From an uncultured Oceanospirillales bacterium (lineage in GTDB: Bacteria > Pseudomonadota > Gammaproteobacteria > Xanthomonadales > SZUA-36): DNA of 64,000 nucleotides. The stretch covers positions 1,550,842 to 1,614,841 of the forward strand of contig CAJXKA010000001.1 of NCBI GenBank assembly GCA_913055655.1, written 5' to 3'. Made by a program: the position numbers and the translations under genes. Shown here piece by piece: positions 27,672 to 36,218 of the stretch. Every line of letters begins with the position of its first letter. Position 1 is the stretch's first letter. The notes below the pieces were generated by a model. The model saw nothing but the letters and a program-made list of their open reading frames with translations, was not told where the DNA came from and made no database searches.

Positions 27672-29482
27672 CAGAACGACACCTGCCAGGTCTGCGACTG
27701 CGCGGGGTCGATATCGAGCAGCAAGCGCTGCCCATCACCCACTTCGACAATTCGCGCCGCCCGTGGCAACGCCGCAGTGACGTAGTAACGCCGGTCATCG
27801 ATGACAAAACGGCCATCGCCAAGGGACTCGATCTCGCCGGCCTCGGCCAGCACCACGCTCAATGAGCCTTCGAAGGCCGGGGCCTTGAGCTGGTGAATGA
27901 GGGTTCGACCCTCATCCACCGTGATGCGATGTTTCAGTTCATTGCCGGCGAACCGGTAGCGAAATTCAGGGCGACCCTGGTGATCGCGGTCATAGCCAAG
28001 CGGCTGCAGGGGCACAGCCTCGTCTCCCTGCACCACCAGAGGATGACGCCCGAACGTCACCACGGCGCCCCGGGGCCGCGCGCTGCCGTCGCCGCGCTCT
28101 TCCCACATGGGCGAGGCATCCAGGAAATCACCGCGCCAGGCCTGGACCATCGCGCCGGTGTCCAGGTCGAGCGTGTAGTGCAGGCCGGACGGATCGCCGA
28201 CATTGACGGCCTTGGTCACCCGATGCGAGCCCTGCTCGGCAGCCAGGTCCACGAAGCTGCGCAGGACCACCGGCGTCGCTGCTTCGACCAGGATCGGCCC
28301 CGGCGGTACGCGGCCGGCGGCCCCGGCACGATGCAGGGCCGTGCGCCGCAACTCCGGCCCTGAAACGAACAGGGTCAGGCCGGGCGGAATGGCACGGATC
28401 CAGTTCTCGGATTCCCGACGCAGGTATCCCAGGCGGAAGTCGTGCGTGCCTACATCAAGATCGATTTCGACGGAACTGGCCTCGCCCCACGGTGGCAGAT
28501 AGGCGTCCTCGATCACCCGTCGGCCGTCTATTTCCAGCCAGGCCCGCCCCAGCTGCTTCAGCTCGAAGGTGTAACGGCCTGTTCGCGGCAACGTGACGGC
28601 GCCGTCGTAAACAATGGCGAAGGCGTCGTTGGCGCGACTGGGGTCCGCGCCCACGGTGTCTCGTTGCCCCTGCTGATCGGGGACCCGTGCCGCGAGCTCA
28701 TCAAAGTCACCCAGGGGCTGTGTCGAGGTTTCGTAATAGACCCGGTAATCCACGTCCAGCGCCGGCGCCTGGATGCCATAGGCCTGCCAGTGGATATTCC
28801 GGAAGGCGACCGGGCCATGGTCACCCTGGATGAGCAGCGGCCCCTCGGCAGCTTCGCCGGCGTCGATGGCGCCGCCGGTCGGCCCCGTCAGGGCCAGGTT
28901 CTCGTGAACGGTCACGCCGTTGACCACGACTTCCAGCAATCGCGCGTTCTCGGTCTTTTCGCCGCTGGCGTCAAACCGTGGTGCACGAAAAGAAATCTTC
29001 ATCGTCTGCCACAACCCGGGCGCCAGGCAGGCATTCATCCGCGGTGCGGCGCCTTCAAACTGGCTGCCATCGGCTCGGCGACGTTGGTAGACACCAGCGC
29101 AGTCACCGAAGCCCGGCTGGCGCTCACCCCAGCTGTCGAACAGCTGCACCTCGTAGCGGCCCTGCAGGTAGATGCCGGAGTTGGACCCGCGCGCCATCAT
29201 GAATTCGAGCTCCAGGTCGAGGTCGCCATGCGTGGCTTTCGTGACCAGGTTGCCCCGGTTGGATTTATCGGGAACATTGACCAGCACGCCGGTGCCGTTT
29301 GTCGTCCGCATGTCTTCCGGGACATTGGGGTCGGCGGTCACCTCGCCGGCGACCTGCCAGTTCGCGGCCGTCGGCTGGAAGGCATCGAGATCGTCCAGCG
29401 GCAGCGCGTCCAGCGCCTGTGCCGCGGGTGCCGCCACCATGCAGGCGAAAAGTATGCCGGGTAAGACGGGTGCATTTTTCAT
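27671..29482 (-). CDS. Exported DUF1080-like (3-keto-disaccharide hydrolase-type) protein with PA14-like domain
   Basis: 603 residues from ATG 29482 (MKNAPVLPGILFACMVAAPAAQA, signal peptide). An ATG at 29524 preceded by GGAGG is an alternative. About residues 45-225 are a concanavalin-like DUF1080 domain (LVTKATHGDLDLELEFMMARGSNSGIYLQGRYEVQLFDSWGE...QTMKISFRAPRFD...GPLLIQGDHGPVAFRNI), the fold of 3-keto-glycoside hydrolases and sugar-binding proteins. A PA14-like segment follows (AIVYDGAVTLPRTGRYTFELKQLGRAWLEIDGRRVI), then about 250 unassigned residues. It is translationally coupled to the copper/propeller protein, which suggests that the two act together on a carbohydrate outside the inner membrane. 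Confidence 0.8.
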   Translation of the reverse strand: MKNAPVLPGILFACMVAAPAAQALDALPLDDLDAFQPTAANWQVAGEVTADPNVPEDMRTTNGTGVLVNVPDKSNRGNLVTKATHGDLDLELEFMMARGSNSGIYLQGRYEVQLFDSWGERQPGFGDCAGVYQRRRADGSQFEGAAPRMNACLAPGLWQTMKISFRAPRFDASGEKTENARLLEVVVNGVTVHENLALTGPTGGAIDAGEAAEGPLLIQGDHGPVAFRNIHWQAYGIQAPALDVDYRVYYETSTQPLGDFDELAARVPDQQGQRDTVGADPSRANDAFAIVYDGAVTLPRTGRYTFELKQLGRAWLEIDGRRVIEDAYLPPWGEASSVEIDLDVGTHDFRLGYLRRESENWIRAIPPGLTLFVSGPELRRTALHRAGAAGRVPPGPILVEAATPVVLRSFVDLAAEQGSHRVTKAVNVGDPSGLHYTLDLDTGAMVQAWRGDFLDASPMWEERGDGSARPRGAVVTFGRHPLVVQGDEAVPLQPLGYDRDHQGRPEFRYRFAGNELKHRITVDEGRTLIHQLKAPAFEGSLSVVLAEAGEIESLGDGRFVIDDRRYYVTAALPRAARIVEVGDGQRLLLDIDPAQSQTWQVSF

Positions 29483-29635
29483 GATGTGCTTTATTGTTGA
29501 GCCGCGCGACATGGGCGCGCGCATCAAGATACCGCCTCCGCCGGGGGACAACAATGACCATCACCCCATCATGCCCTCATCCGGCGGGCTGGCATACAGG
29601 GCCGATTCTGGCGAGTCGCGGGGTGGTTTGCGGGC

Positions 29636-29641
29636 TATAGT
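29636..29641 (+). promoter_or_regulatory. Putative -10 box (TATAGT) placed for a leaderless alkA mRNA
   Basis: TATAGT ends 6 bases before the ATG at 29648. A start site 7 nt after the box would coincide with the ATG, predicting a leaderless transcript. No Shine-Dalgarno sequence is visible. Confidence 0.4.
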
Positions 29642-29647
29642 ACGCCC

Positions 29648-31063
29648 ATGAACCTGACCCCTGAGCCCCTGGCCGACGACACCCGGGCGGACCTGCCCGA
29701 CCCGGAAACCTGTCGCCGCGCCCGGCTGTCCCGCGACCCGCGATTCGACGGTGAGTTTTTCCTGGCCGTTGCCACCACCGGTATCTATTGCCGGCCGGTC
29801 TGCCCTGCCCGGCCGCCGGCAGAGAAGAATGTCACCTATTTTCGCGAGGCCGCACAGGCCGCCCGGGCGGGATACCGCCCATGCCTTCGATGCCGACCGG
29901 AAGCGGCGCCGGGCAGCGCGGCCTGGGCCGGCACGGAAAACACGGTTCGGCGTGCCCTGTCGCTGATCCATGCCGGCGCGCTGAATGACGGCAGCGTGAG
30001 CGACCTGGCCGACCGGCTCGGTGTGGGTGAGCGCTACCTTCGAAAACTGTTCGAGCGGGACCTGGGTGTCTCGCCGCTGGACGTGGCCCAGAACCGCCGC
30101 CTGCTGTTTGCCAAGCAATTGCTGGCCGAGTCCGACCTGTCCATGGCCGATGTCGCCTTCGCCTCGGGCTTTGGCAGCCTGCGGCGGTTTAACAGCGCGG
30201 TGCGCGAAAGTTTCGGATTGACCCCGTCGCGCCTGCGGCGCCGACGCGTAACACCCAACCGCGACACCATTCGCCTGCAACTGCAGTACCGGCCGCCTTA
30301 CGACTGGGCGGGTGTGATCGGCTTTTTTGCCCGGCACGCCATCGAAGGTGTCGAAACGGTCTCGCCCGATCATTACCGGCGACGGATCCGCTGGGACGGT
30401 CACGATGCGATCATTAACGTCTCTCCCACGCGCGGGCGAAATGCGCTGACGCTTTCGATTGATGCAGCGGCCACGGCCGACCTGTTGTCGCTGGTCTCGC
30501 GTGTTCGCCGGATGTTTGACCTGGATGCCAACCCCCAGGCCATTGCCGCTGTGCTTCGTGGGGATTCTGCGATGGCGACACTGGTCGAGCGCTTTCCCGG
30601 CATACGATCCCCCATGCACTGGTCCATCGAGGAAGCCTGTGTCCGTGCGATTGTCGGTCAGCAGGTCAGCATCGATGCCGCGCGAACCGTCTGCGCCGCA
30701 CTGGCCGAAGCAACGGCCGGACAACCGTTTCCCGACCTGGCGGCGATCGCCGCACTCGATGACAGACAGTTCCCGATGCCCGGAAAGCGGCGCGAAGCAT
30801 TGCGTGCGACATGCCGGTTGCTCATCGATGCCGGGACAGGCGACAACTTGCGTAACTTTGAAGCCATTCCAGGCATCGGGCCCTGGACGATGGCCATGGT
30901 CAGGCTGCGCGGCCTGGGCCACCCCGACGCCTGGCCCCGGAAAGACCTCGGACTGCTGCGCGCCTGGGATACCCTGGACGCACGAACACCGCTCGACGAG
31001 GCCGCCAATGCCTGGCGACCCTTTCGCAGCTACGCTGCCTACCTGCTCTGGAGAAGCCTGTGA
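29648..31063 (+). CDS. alkA: Ada-type regulator fused to AlkA 3-methyladenine DNA glycosylase
   Basis: 471 residues. Order: Ada zinc/methyl-acceptor domain (about 20-90) with four Cys, C48 and C52 (TGIYCRPVC) and C79/C82 (PCLRC), C48 being the expected methyl acceptor; AraC-type helix-turn-helix region (about 95-200, LADRLGVGERYLRKLFERDLGVSPLDVAQ and MADVAFASGFGSLRRFN); AlkA N-domain (about 210-290); HhH-GPD glycosylase (about 300-471) with the hairpin IPGIGPWTMAMVRLRGLG and the catalytic Asp in PRKDLGL. One polypeptide can thus sense methyl-phosphotriesters, activate transcription and excise alkylated bases. The next gene overlaps it, giving a complete adaptive-response operon. Confidence 0.93.
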   Translation: MNLTPEPLADDTRADLPDPETCRRARLSRDPRFDGEFFLAVATTGIYCRPVCPARPPAEKNVTYFREAAQAARAGYRPCLRCRPEAAPGSAAWAGTENTVRRALSLIHAGALNDGSVSDLADRLGVGERYLRKLFERDLGVSPLDVAQNRRLLFAKQLLAESDLSMADVAFASGFGSLRRFNSAVRESFGLTPSRLRRRRVTPNRDTIRLQLQYRPPYDWAGVIGFFARHAIEGVETVSPDHYRRRIRWDGHDAIINVSPTRGRNALTLSIDAAATADLLSLVSRVRRMFDLDANPQAIAAVLRGDSAMATLVERFPGIRSPMHWSIEEACVRAIVGQQVSIDAARTVCAALAEATAGQPFPDLAAIAALDDRQFPMPGKRREALRATCRLLIDAGTGDNLRNFEAIPGIGPWTMAMVRLRGLGHPDAWPRKDLGLLRAWDTLDARTPLDEAANAWRPFRSYAAYLLWRSL

Positions 31064-31521
31064 ATACGCTGATCGTCAACTCACCCATCGGTCCGTTGCA
31101 GTTGATCGCCGAAAATGGCGCGCTGCTGGAGATTCGCTTCCCCGGACAACACGTTGACGCCCCGGCTGGTGACGGCACCGATCCGGCCCTGGGCGCAGCG
31201 AGGTCCCAGCTGGCCGAGTATTTCCAGGGAGATCGCCGGTCGTTCCAACTTCCCCTCGCCGCCTCTGGCACGGTCTTCCAGAAACAGGTCTGGCAGGCGC
31301 TGGCGGAGATCCCCTACGGCCAGTTGCGAAGCTATCGCGACATCGCACTCAGTATCGGAAAAGAACGCGCGGTTCGCGCTGTCGGCGCCGCCAATGGTCG
31401 TAACCCCTTGCCGATCGTCGTGCCGTGCCACCGGGTCATTGGCAGCAATGGCAGCCTCACCGGATTTGCTGGCGGCCTCGAAGCCAAGAAAACACTCCTG
31501 GAAATCGAAGGCGCCATCTGA
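31060..31521 (+). CDS. ogt: Methylated-DNA--protein-cysteine methyltransferase
   Basis: 153 residues, GTG start overlapping the alkA stop (GTGA). The active-site motif is VPCHRVIG (Cys123), preceded by the helix-turn-helix RAVRAVGAANGRNPLPI that inserts the Arg finger and flips the base. FQKQVWQALAEIPYGQLRSYRDIA is the conserved domain entry. The enzyme transfers the methyl group of O6-methylguanine or O4-methylthymine to its own Cys and is used once. Co-translation with the Ada-AlkA fusion matches its role in alkylation repair. Confidence 0.95.
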   Translation: MNTLIVNSPIGPLQLIAENGALLEIRFPGQHVDAPAGDGTDPALGAARSQLAEYFQGDRRSFQLPLAASGTVFQKQVWQALAEIPYGQLRSYRDIALSIGKERAVRAVGAANGRNPLPIVVPCHRVIGSNGSLTGFAGGLEAKKTLLEIEGAI

Positions 31522-31545
31522 CATGGCAAAAATCGCGTAGACACC

Positions 31546-31551
31546 TATACT
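31546..31551 (+). promoter_or_regulatory. Putative -10 box (TATACT) for the 591-residue secreted protein
   Basis: TATACT in an AT-rich stretch 78 bp before the start at 31630, just upstream of the inverted repeat at 31564-31577. Confidence 0.4.
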
Positions 31552-31556
31552 TTCTA

Positions 31557-31578
31557 AATACAAACTAAATTTTTAGTG
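31557..31578 (+). promoter_or_regulatory. AT-rich operator-like element with ACTAAA/TTTAGT inverted repeat
   Basis: ACTAAA (31564-31569) and TTTAGT (31572-31577) form a perfect inverted repeat just downstream of the TATACT box. The surrounding 22 bp match 36676-36697 (minus strand) at 18 of 22 positions, upstream of another exported-protein gene. Such AT-rich similarity is rare in this GC-rich window. Confidence 0.45.
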
Positions 31579-31629
31579 ATCTGATTCTGTCATACGCGCC
31601 ATTTCTCAACATCAGTCTGGGAGATGGAA

Positions 31630-33405
31630 ATGAAACTTCTGGCGAAATCACGAGCCTGGATGCGACTGGCATTCATGATCGGCTCCCTCGCGATACCGGC
31701 CTCGACCCTTGCCGTCGACGGGAACGGTGCCTTTGAACTCGACGGCAACCCACAGGAATCCGCTGACCCCGGTGACGACTGGTCCACCCTCTTCACTGGG
31801 GGAGGTTCGCCAAACGCCTTCGTCTTTATCGAGGACCAGGATCCAGAGGGTGACGACATCTTTACCGGCGGCGGCTCGAAAGTGCCGCTGGATTTCGATG
31901 GGTACAAGTGGAAACTCGACCCGCCCCCACCGGACAAGAACAACATCGTGAATGCCTTCGCGGCGAACTATGTCGTGTCCGGCGAGCAGATCATCTATTT
32001 CGGCGCGGACCTCTATGCCGAAAACGGTGATGCGGAACTGGGATTCTGGTTCCTGCAGGACGAAGTGACCCTGGTTTCCGGAGGCTCCTTCTCCGGAGAA
32101 CACATCGACGGTGACGTGTATGCGGCCGTGAAGTTCAGCAACGGCGGCGCTGTCGCCATAGGCGCTGTGTACGAATGGGACAGTTCCTGCAACAAGGATG
32201 ACAAGACCCCTGCAGTTCCCGGGTCATGCGCATCGAAAAACATCCGCATCATTTTTCCCGAGCAAAATGCCTTGTGTGATGGCGCCAGCCCTTCTGTTGG
32301 CTGTGCCATTACCAACGAGTCCCCGGTGGCCGCGGCGTGGCCCTACACGCCAAAATCAGGCGCGGACGGCACCTACCCGACCACGACGTTCTTCGAAGCG
32401 GGCCTGAACATTTTCGACCTGTTTGATGAGAACAAGTGTTTCAGCACCTTCATGCTGTCCACGGGTGCGTCAACCTCGTTCCAGTCGACGGCAAAGGATT
32501 TTGCACGCGGCGACTTCAACGTTTGCTCCATCGCGGCCACGAAAACCTGCGTCAACGACGACATGGCCGATGATGTTCCAACCGCGATTTCCTACAACGT
32601 CCGCGGCTGCGGCTATAACGACGGCGGCGGCACCGTCAATATCCAGGGACTGGCCAACAGTATCGGCGGCGGCGATGACTACATTCCTGACGATCTTGCC
32701 TGGTTCGAACCACCGGGATCATTCGACCCGGAAACGGATTGCAGCGACGCTAGCGCCCTGGCAGCCGCGGTGGCAGCCGGGACACCGGTCGCCGATCCGG
32801 CAAGCCATGACCTGGCCGGTGGAGACACACTGGTTTACCAGTTCAGCGAAGTCACCGCCATCAACGGTCCGACGGACGAGGTGACGGTGATGGCAGACGG
32901 TGCCGATGGCACGCTGATCGAACCCGCCGAAGCCATGGCCACCTGTCCAAACCGTGTTTTCAATGCCGACCTCAGCGCCGACAAGGTGTGTTCGGCTGAC
33001 CTGGAAGACTCGGGTGATCGCGTGGTGGTGAAGATCAATATCAGCGGCCAGGTCTGCAATGATGGTGAGGTGACCTTGACCAACCTGATGCTCTCCGACA
33101 GCACCGCGGATGGCACACCCGTGCTGAACCCGGCGTCGCAGACCATCCTGCCCGGGAACTGTGTGAACTACACGGGGTACTACTACCCGGCGTCCATTCC
33201 CACCGGTAACAGCTGTCCGTTCATGGACATGGTCACTGCACAGGTGCAGGCCCCGGTGAATTCATCTGGTGGCAACTGCACTGACAATGGTGACGGCACG
33301 CAGACCTGCAGCGTCAATTCGAACTCTGCGACCTGCCTGTTGCGGGTCACTGACGATGACATGAACTGCGCGACCGGTCTGCCCAACCCGGACCCGAATG
33401 ACTAG
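31630..33405 (+). CDS. Secreted, acidic, Cys-containing protein of unknown function
   Basis: 591 residues from ATG 31630, chosen because GGGAG lies 7 bases upstream; the in-frame ATG at 31624 overlaps that site. Signal peptide cleaved near ASTLA. The mature protein is acidic, rich in Gly, Asp, Ser and Thr. It opens with a two-part region (AFVFIEDQDPEGDDIFTGGGSKVPLDFDGYKWK, then ADLYAENGDAELGFWFLQDEVTL) that I recall as a recurring extracellular module without assigned function. About 20 cysteines are spread through the mature part, suggesting disulphides. The C-terminal ~150 residues look like bacterial Ig-like (DUF11-type) folds (VVVKINISGQVCNDGEVTLTNLMLSD). There is no sorting tail that I recognise. 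It stands alone and ends at a strong terminator. Confidence 0.75.
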   Translation: MKLLAKSRAWMRLAFMIGSLAIPASTLAVDGNGAFELDGNPQESADPGDDWSTLFTGGGSPNAFVFIEDQDPEGDDIFTGGGSKVPLDFDGYKWKLDPPPPDKNNIVNAFAANYVVSGEQIIYFGADLYAENGDAELGFWFLQDEVTLVSGGSFSGEHIDGDVYAAVKFSNGGAVAIGAVYEWDSSCNKDDKTPAVPGSCASKNIRIIFPEQNALCDGASPSVGCAITNESPVAAAWPYTPKSGADGTYPTTTFFEAGLNIFDLFDENKCFSTFMLSTGASTSFQSTAKDFARGDFNVCSIAATKTCVNDDMADDVPTAISYNVRGCGYNDGGGTVNIQGLANSIGGGDDYIPDDLAWFEPPGSFDPETDCSDASALAAAVAAGTPVADPASHDLAGGDTLVYQFSEVTAINGPTDEVTVMADGADGTLIEPAEAMATCPNRVFNADLSADKVCSADLEDSGDRVVVKINISGQVCNDGEVTLTNLMLSDSTADGTPVLNPASQTILPGNCVNYTGYYYPASIPTGNSCPFMDMVTAQVQAPVNSSGGNCTDNGDGTQTCSVNSNSATCLLRVTDDDMNCATGLPNPDPND

Positions 33406-33420
33406 GTCACACGGGATGTG

Positions 33421-33453
33421 AGGCGTGGCGGCCCCGGGGCCGCCACGCCTTTT
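33421..33453 (+). terminator. Rho-independent terminator
   Basis: A perfect 15-bp palindromic stem (33421-33435 with 33436-33450) followed by TTT on the plus strand, 15 bases after the stop of the 591-residue gene. The minus-strand side lacks a T-run. Confidence 0.85.
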
Positions 33454-33458
33454 CTGGT

Positions 33459-34703
33459 TCAGTCCTGCCGCGGACTGGAAGCCTCGCCCATTTCCTCAAT
33501 GGTGACCGTCCCCTCCTTATCCAGGTTGGCGGCCTCTTCCTTATCCCTGAGGTTCTCCAGGTGGGCCAGGACATCGGGGCTGAATCGCATACCCGGTGGC
33601 GTCTTCGACCGCACGGTCGAGGCGGCATCGGAGAAGGACGCCGACATCGTATTGCCCGGTGTCTGGGCAAACGCCGGACCCTGCGAGCTACCGGGTTCGA
33701 GCGGATTGCCCGGCTGCTGGGTGGACATTGAATCCAGCATTGCCGCCTTGCTGGTGGCGAAACTGCCACCCAGGGTATCCATCGACCCGTACAGGTCAGT
33801 GATCGTCCAGTCATCAATATCCGGGTCCAGCCTGGTCGTGGCCTGGAGTGCAATTCGTTCTTCACCCTCGATAAACGCCATCAGGTGGTGCTTCAGGTCG
33901 GCGTCGAAATCGGGAAAGTACTGGCGGTTGCGATCGTAAAAGCTGGAGACCTCGAAATCACCGTCCTGGGCCTGGGTGCCGCGATTGGAGTTGACGAACT
34001 CCTCGGCGTTGTCCGCCAGCTGGCGCCGCACCGCCGCGCCGGTGTAGGCCGACTTGCGGATATTCGGGCCACCGATAATGCCCTGGTAGAGTCCATACAT
34101 GACCAGTGGATCATCCGGGTAGTTGGTGGCCAGGACGCCGTACTGGATGTCATTCAGGCTCAGTTCGTGACCCGCAACATTCAGGATCTTGTCATCCAGG
34201 AACGACTTACGCCCGGTCAGCTCCTTTTTCAGGTTTCGCTCCGGGTACATCTTCACGAGCTCATCCAGCATCGTGATGTTGTAAAGGTTCAGCCAGTAAG
34301 CCAGCTGCTCGTTGCGGTTGAAGGCGCCCAGCGGCACCTGGCCGGGCGCCGCTTCCAGGCTTTCGCGGACACCACTCAATAGTTCCTGGTAGCGCTCGTT
34401 GTCCTCGAACTCCTCGAAATAGAAGCGATTGCCCTCACTGGCCGTGTCGACCTTGACCTTGGTCTTCATTCGCGTACCGGTCTGGGCTCGCTGTTCCTGG
34501 GCTTTTTCGCGCGTCGAGCGACCGACGTCGACCACCATTGTGCCCAGCACGACGTCGACATCCGTGTACTTGATGATGAAGTTCGACGTGTCATCGAACC
34601 GTTGAAAAGCTTCGGGTACAGGACGTGTGTCTTTGGCCATTGCGGCCGGGGTGAAACACAGCGCAGTCAGGAGCACGCCGATACGTCGGGGCAGCTTATC
34701 CAT
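33459..34703 (-). CDS. Exported DUF547 protein, copy 2 of a tandem pair
   Basis: 414 residues, signal peptide ending AAMA. The DUF547 domain (about residues 55-300) is recognised from VPLGAFNRNEQLAYWLNLYNITMLDELVKMYPERNLKKE...FLDDKILNVAGHELSLNDIQYGVL, NIRKSAYTGAAVRRQLADNAEEFVNSNRG and the final DIDDWTITDLYGSM. DUF547 proteins occur across bacteria and plants with a possible papain-like fold; their activity is unknown. A Gln/Pro/Gly-rich linker and a C-terminal segment (MRFSPDVLAHLENLRDKEEAANLDKEGTVTIEEMGEA) follow. The upstream neighbour is an almost identical copy whose signal peptide and linker differ. Confidence 0.87.
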   Translation of the reverse strand: MDKLPRRIGVLLTALCFTPAAMAKDTRPVPEAFQRFDDTSNFIIKYTDVDVVLGTMVVDVGRSTREKAQEQRAQTGTRMKTKVKVDTASEGNRFYFEEFEDNERYQELLSGVRESLEAAPGQVPLGAFNRNEQLAYWLNLYNITMLDELVKMYPERNLKKELTGRKSFLDDKILNVAGHELSLNDIQYGVLATNYPDDPLVMYGLYQGIIGGPNIRKSAYTGAAVRRQLADNAEEFVNSNRGTQAQDGDFEVSSFYDRNRQYFPDFDADLKHHLMAFIEGEERIALQATTRLDPDIDDWTITDLYGSMDTLGGSFATSKAAMLDSMSTQQPGNPLEPGSSQGPAFAQTPGNTMSASFSDAASTVRSKTPPGMRFSPDVLAHLENLRDKEEAANLDKEGTVTIEEMGEASSPRQD

Positions 34704-34735
34704 TTCTCACCTCGATGATTGCGAACCAGTGAAAC

Positions 34736-34757
34736 CACCGGCCCGAACGGGCCGGTG
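34736..34757 (-). terminator. Hairpin between the two DUF547 genes
   Basis: A perfect 10-bp stem (34736-34745 / 34748-34757) with AA loop lies 15 bases after the stop of the upstream minus-strand copy; the tail GGTTTC is only weakly T-rich. Confidence 0.6.
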
Positions 34758-34772
34758 ATGTTTGAATTCGAA

Positions 34773-36011
34773 CTACTCGTCAGGCTGATCGCGACCAGCT
34801 TCGCCGAGTTCCTCGATCGTGACGGTGCCTTCCTTGTCCAGGTTGGCGGCCTCTTCCTTGGCCTTGATGTTCTTCAGGTGGGCCATGACATCCGGGCTGA
34901 AGCGCATCTCGGGCGGCGTTTTCTGCATGACCACCGATGAGGCCACTGAGAACGAGGCCGAAATCATGTTGCCCTCGCCGCCATCCGCAAATGCGGGGCC
35001 ACCACCCGTGCCTTCACCGCCACGTTGCTGGGTGGTCACCGAATCGAGCATGGCGGCCTTGCTGGTGGCGAAGCTGCCACCAACATTCCCCATGGACCCG
35101 TACAGATCGGTGATTGTCCAGTCATCGATATCCGGATCCAGCCGGGATACGGTCTGCAGCGCCACCCGTTCCTCGCCCTCGATGTAGGTCATCAGGTGGT
35201 TCTTCAGGTCGGCATCGAAATTCGGGAAGTAGTGCCGATTCCGGTCGTAAAAGCTGGAGACCTCGAAATCACCGTCCAGGGCCTGGGTGCCGCGATTGGA
35301 GTTCACGAACTCCTCGGCGTTGTCCGCCAGCTGGCGCCGTACCGCCGCGCCGGTGTAGGCCGACTTGCGGATATTCGGGCCACCGATGATGCCCTGGTAG
35401 AGGCCGTACATGACCAGCGGATCGTTCGGGTAGTTGTTGGCCAGGATGCCGTACTGGATGTCGTTCAGGCTCAGTTCGTGACCCGCAACATTCAGGATCT
35501 TGTCATCCAGGAACGACTTGCGCCCGGTCAGCTCCTTCTTCAGGTTTCGTTCCGGGTACATTTTGACCAGCTGGTCGAGCATGGCGACGTTATAAAGGTT
35601 CAGCCAGTAGGCCAGTTGCTCGTTGCGATTGAACGCGCCCAGCGGCACCTGGTTGGGTACCGCTTCCAGGTTCTTGCGGACGTCACTCAGCACCTGCTGG
35701 TAGCGCTCGTTGTCCTCGAACTCCTCGAAATAGAAGCGGTTGCCTTCGCTGGCGGTGTCGACCTTGACCTTGGTCTTCATTCGCGTACCGGTCTGGGCAC
35801 GTTGTTCCTGGGCTTTTTCGCGTGTCGAACGCCCGACATCAACCACCATCGTGCCCAGCACGACATCAACGTCGGTGTAATTGATCGTAAAGTTCGACGT
35901 GTCGTCGAATCGCTGGAAAACTTCAGGAACGGGTGCCGGACTGGCGACAGCCACGCCGGCGGCGAGGATGAAAAAATTCAATGTAATCAGGCGGGATGAC
36001 GTCGGCTTCAC
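34773..36011 (-). CDS. Exported DUF547 protein, copy 1 of a tandem pair
   Basis: 412 residues from a GTG at 36011 preceded by GGGGG. The signal peptide (LITLNFFILAAGVAVA) is unrelated to that of copy 2, yet from VPEVFQRFDDTSNF onward the two proteins are over 90% identical by eye, with uninterrupted identical runs through the STREKAQEQRAQTGTRMKTKVKVDTASEGNRFYFEEFEDNERYQ and ELTGRKSFLDDKILNVAGHELSLNDIQYG regions. The linker (TTQQRGGEGTGGGPAFADGGEGN) has diverged, and the C-terminal tail is conserved again. This pattern indicates recent duplication or gene conversion with relaxed constraint on the linker. It is probably transcribed with copy 2. Confidence 0.87.
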   Translation of the reverse strand: MKPTSSRLITLNFFILAAGVAVASPAPVPEVFQRFDDTSNFTINYTDVDVVLGTMVVDVGRSTREKAQEQRAQTGTRMKTKVKVDTASEGNRFYFEEFEDNERYQQVLSDVRKNLEAVPNQVPLGAFNRNEQLAYWLNLYNVAMLDQLVKMYPERNLKKELTGRKSFLDDKILNVAGHELSLNDIQYGILANNYPNDPLVMYGLYQGIIGGPNIRKSAYTGAAVRRQLADNAEEFVNSNRGTQALDGDFEVSSFYDRNRHYFPNFDADLKNHLMTYIEGEERVALQTVSRLDPDIDDWTITDLYGSMGNVGGSFATSKAAMLDSVTTQQRGGEGTGGGPAFADGGEGNMISASFSVASSVVMQKTPPEMRFSPDVMAHLKNIKAKEEAANLDKEGTVTIEELGEAGRDQPDE

Positions 36012-36218
36012 AATGGCCCCCAGTGCATGTCAGTCCCCTGATTCTAACCCCTTCTGACAAAATTTCATGCGATTTCGACCCGGATTGCCGTAGGAAATGA
36101 CCTCGAAGCAGCCCGCGAAAGACATGGGGATGGACATGCGAAACCACACGGCGGCCCCATTTGGTGCCGCCGCGGCGAAAAAAGTCACCCCCTTCTTATC
36201 CGGTCAAAAACCGTCGTT

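Noticed and set aside
29561-30922. 453-codon minus-strand open frame
   Set aside because: Antisense to the Ada-AlkA gene, whose zinc cysteines and glycosylase motif are intact.
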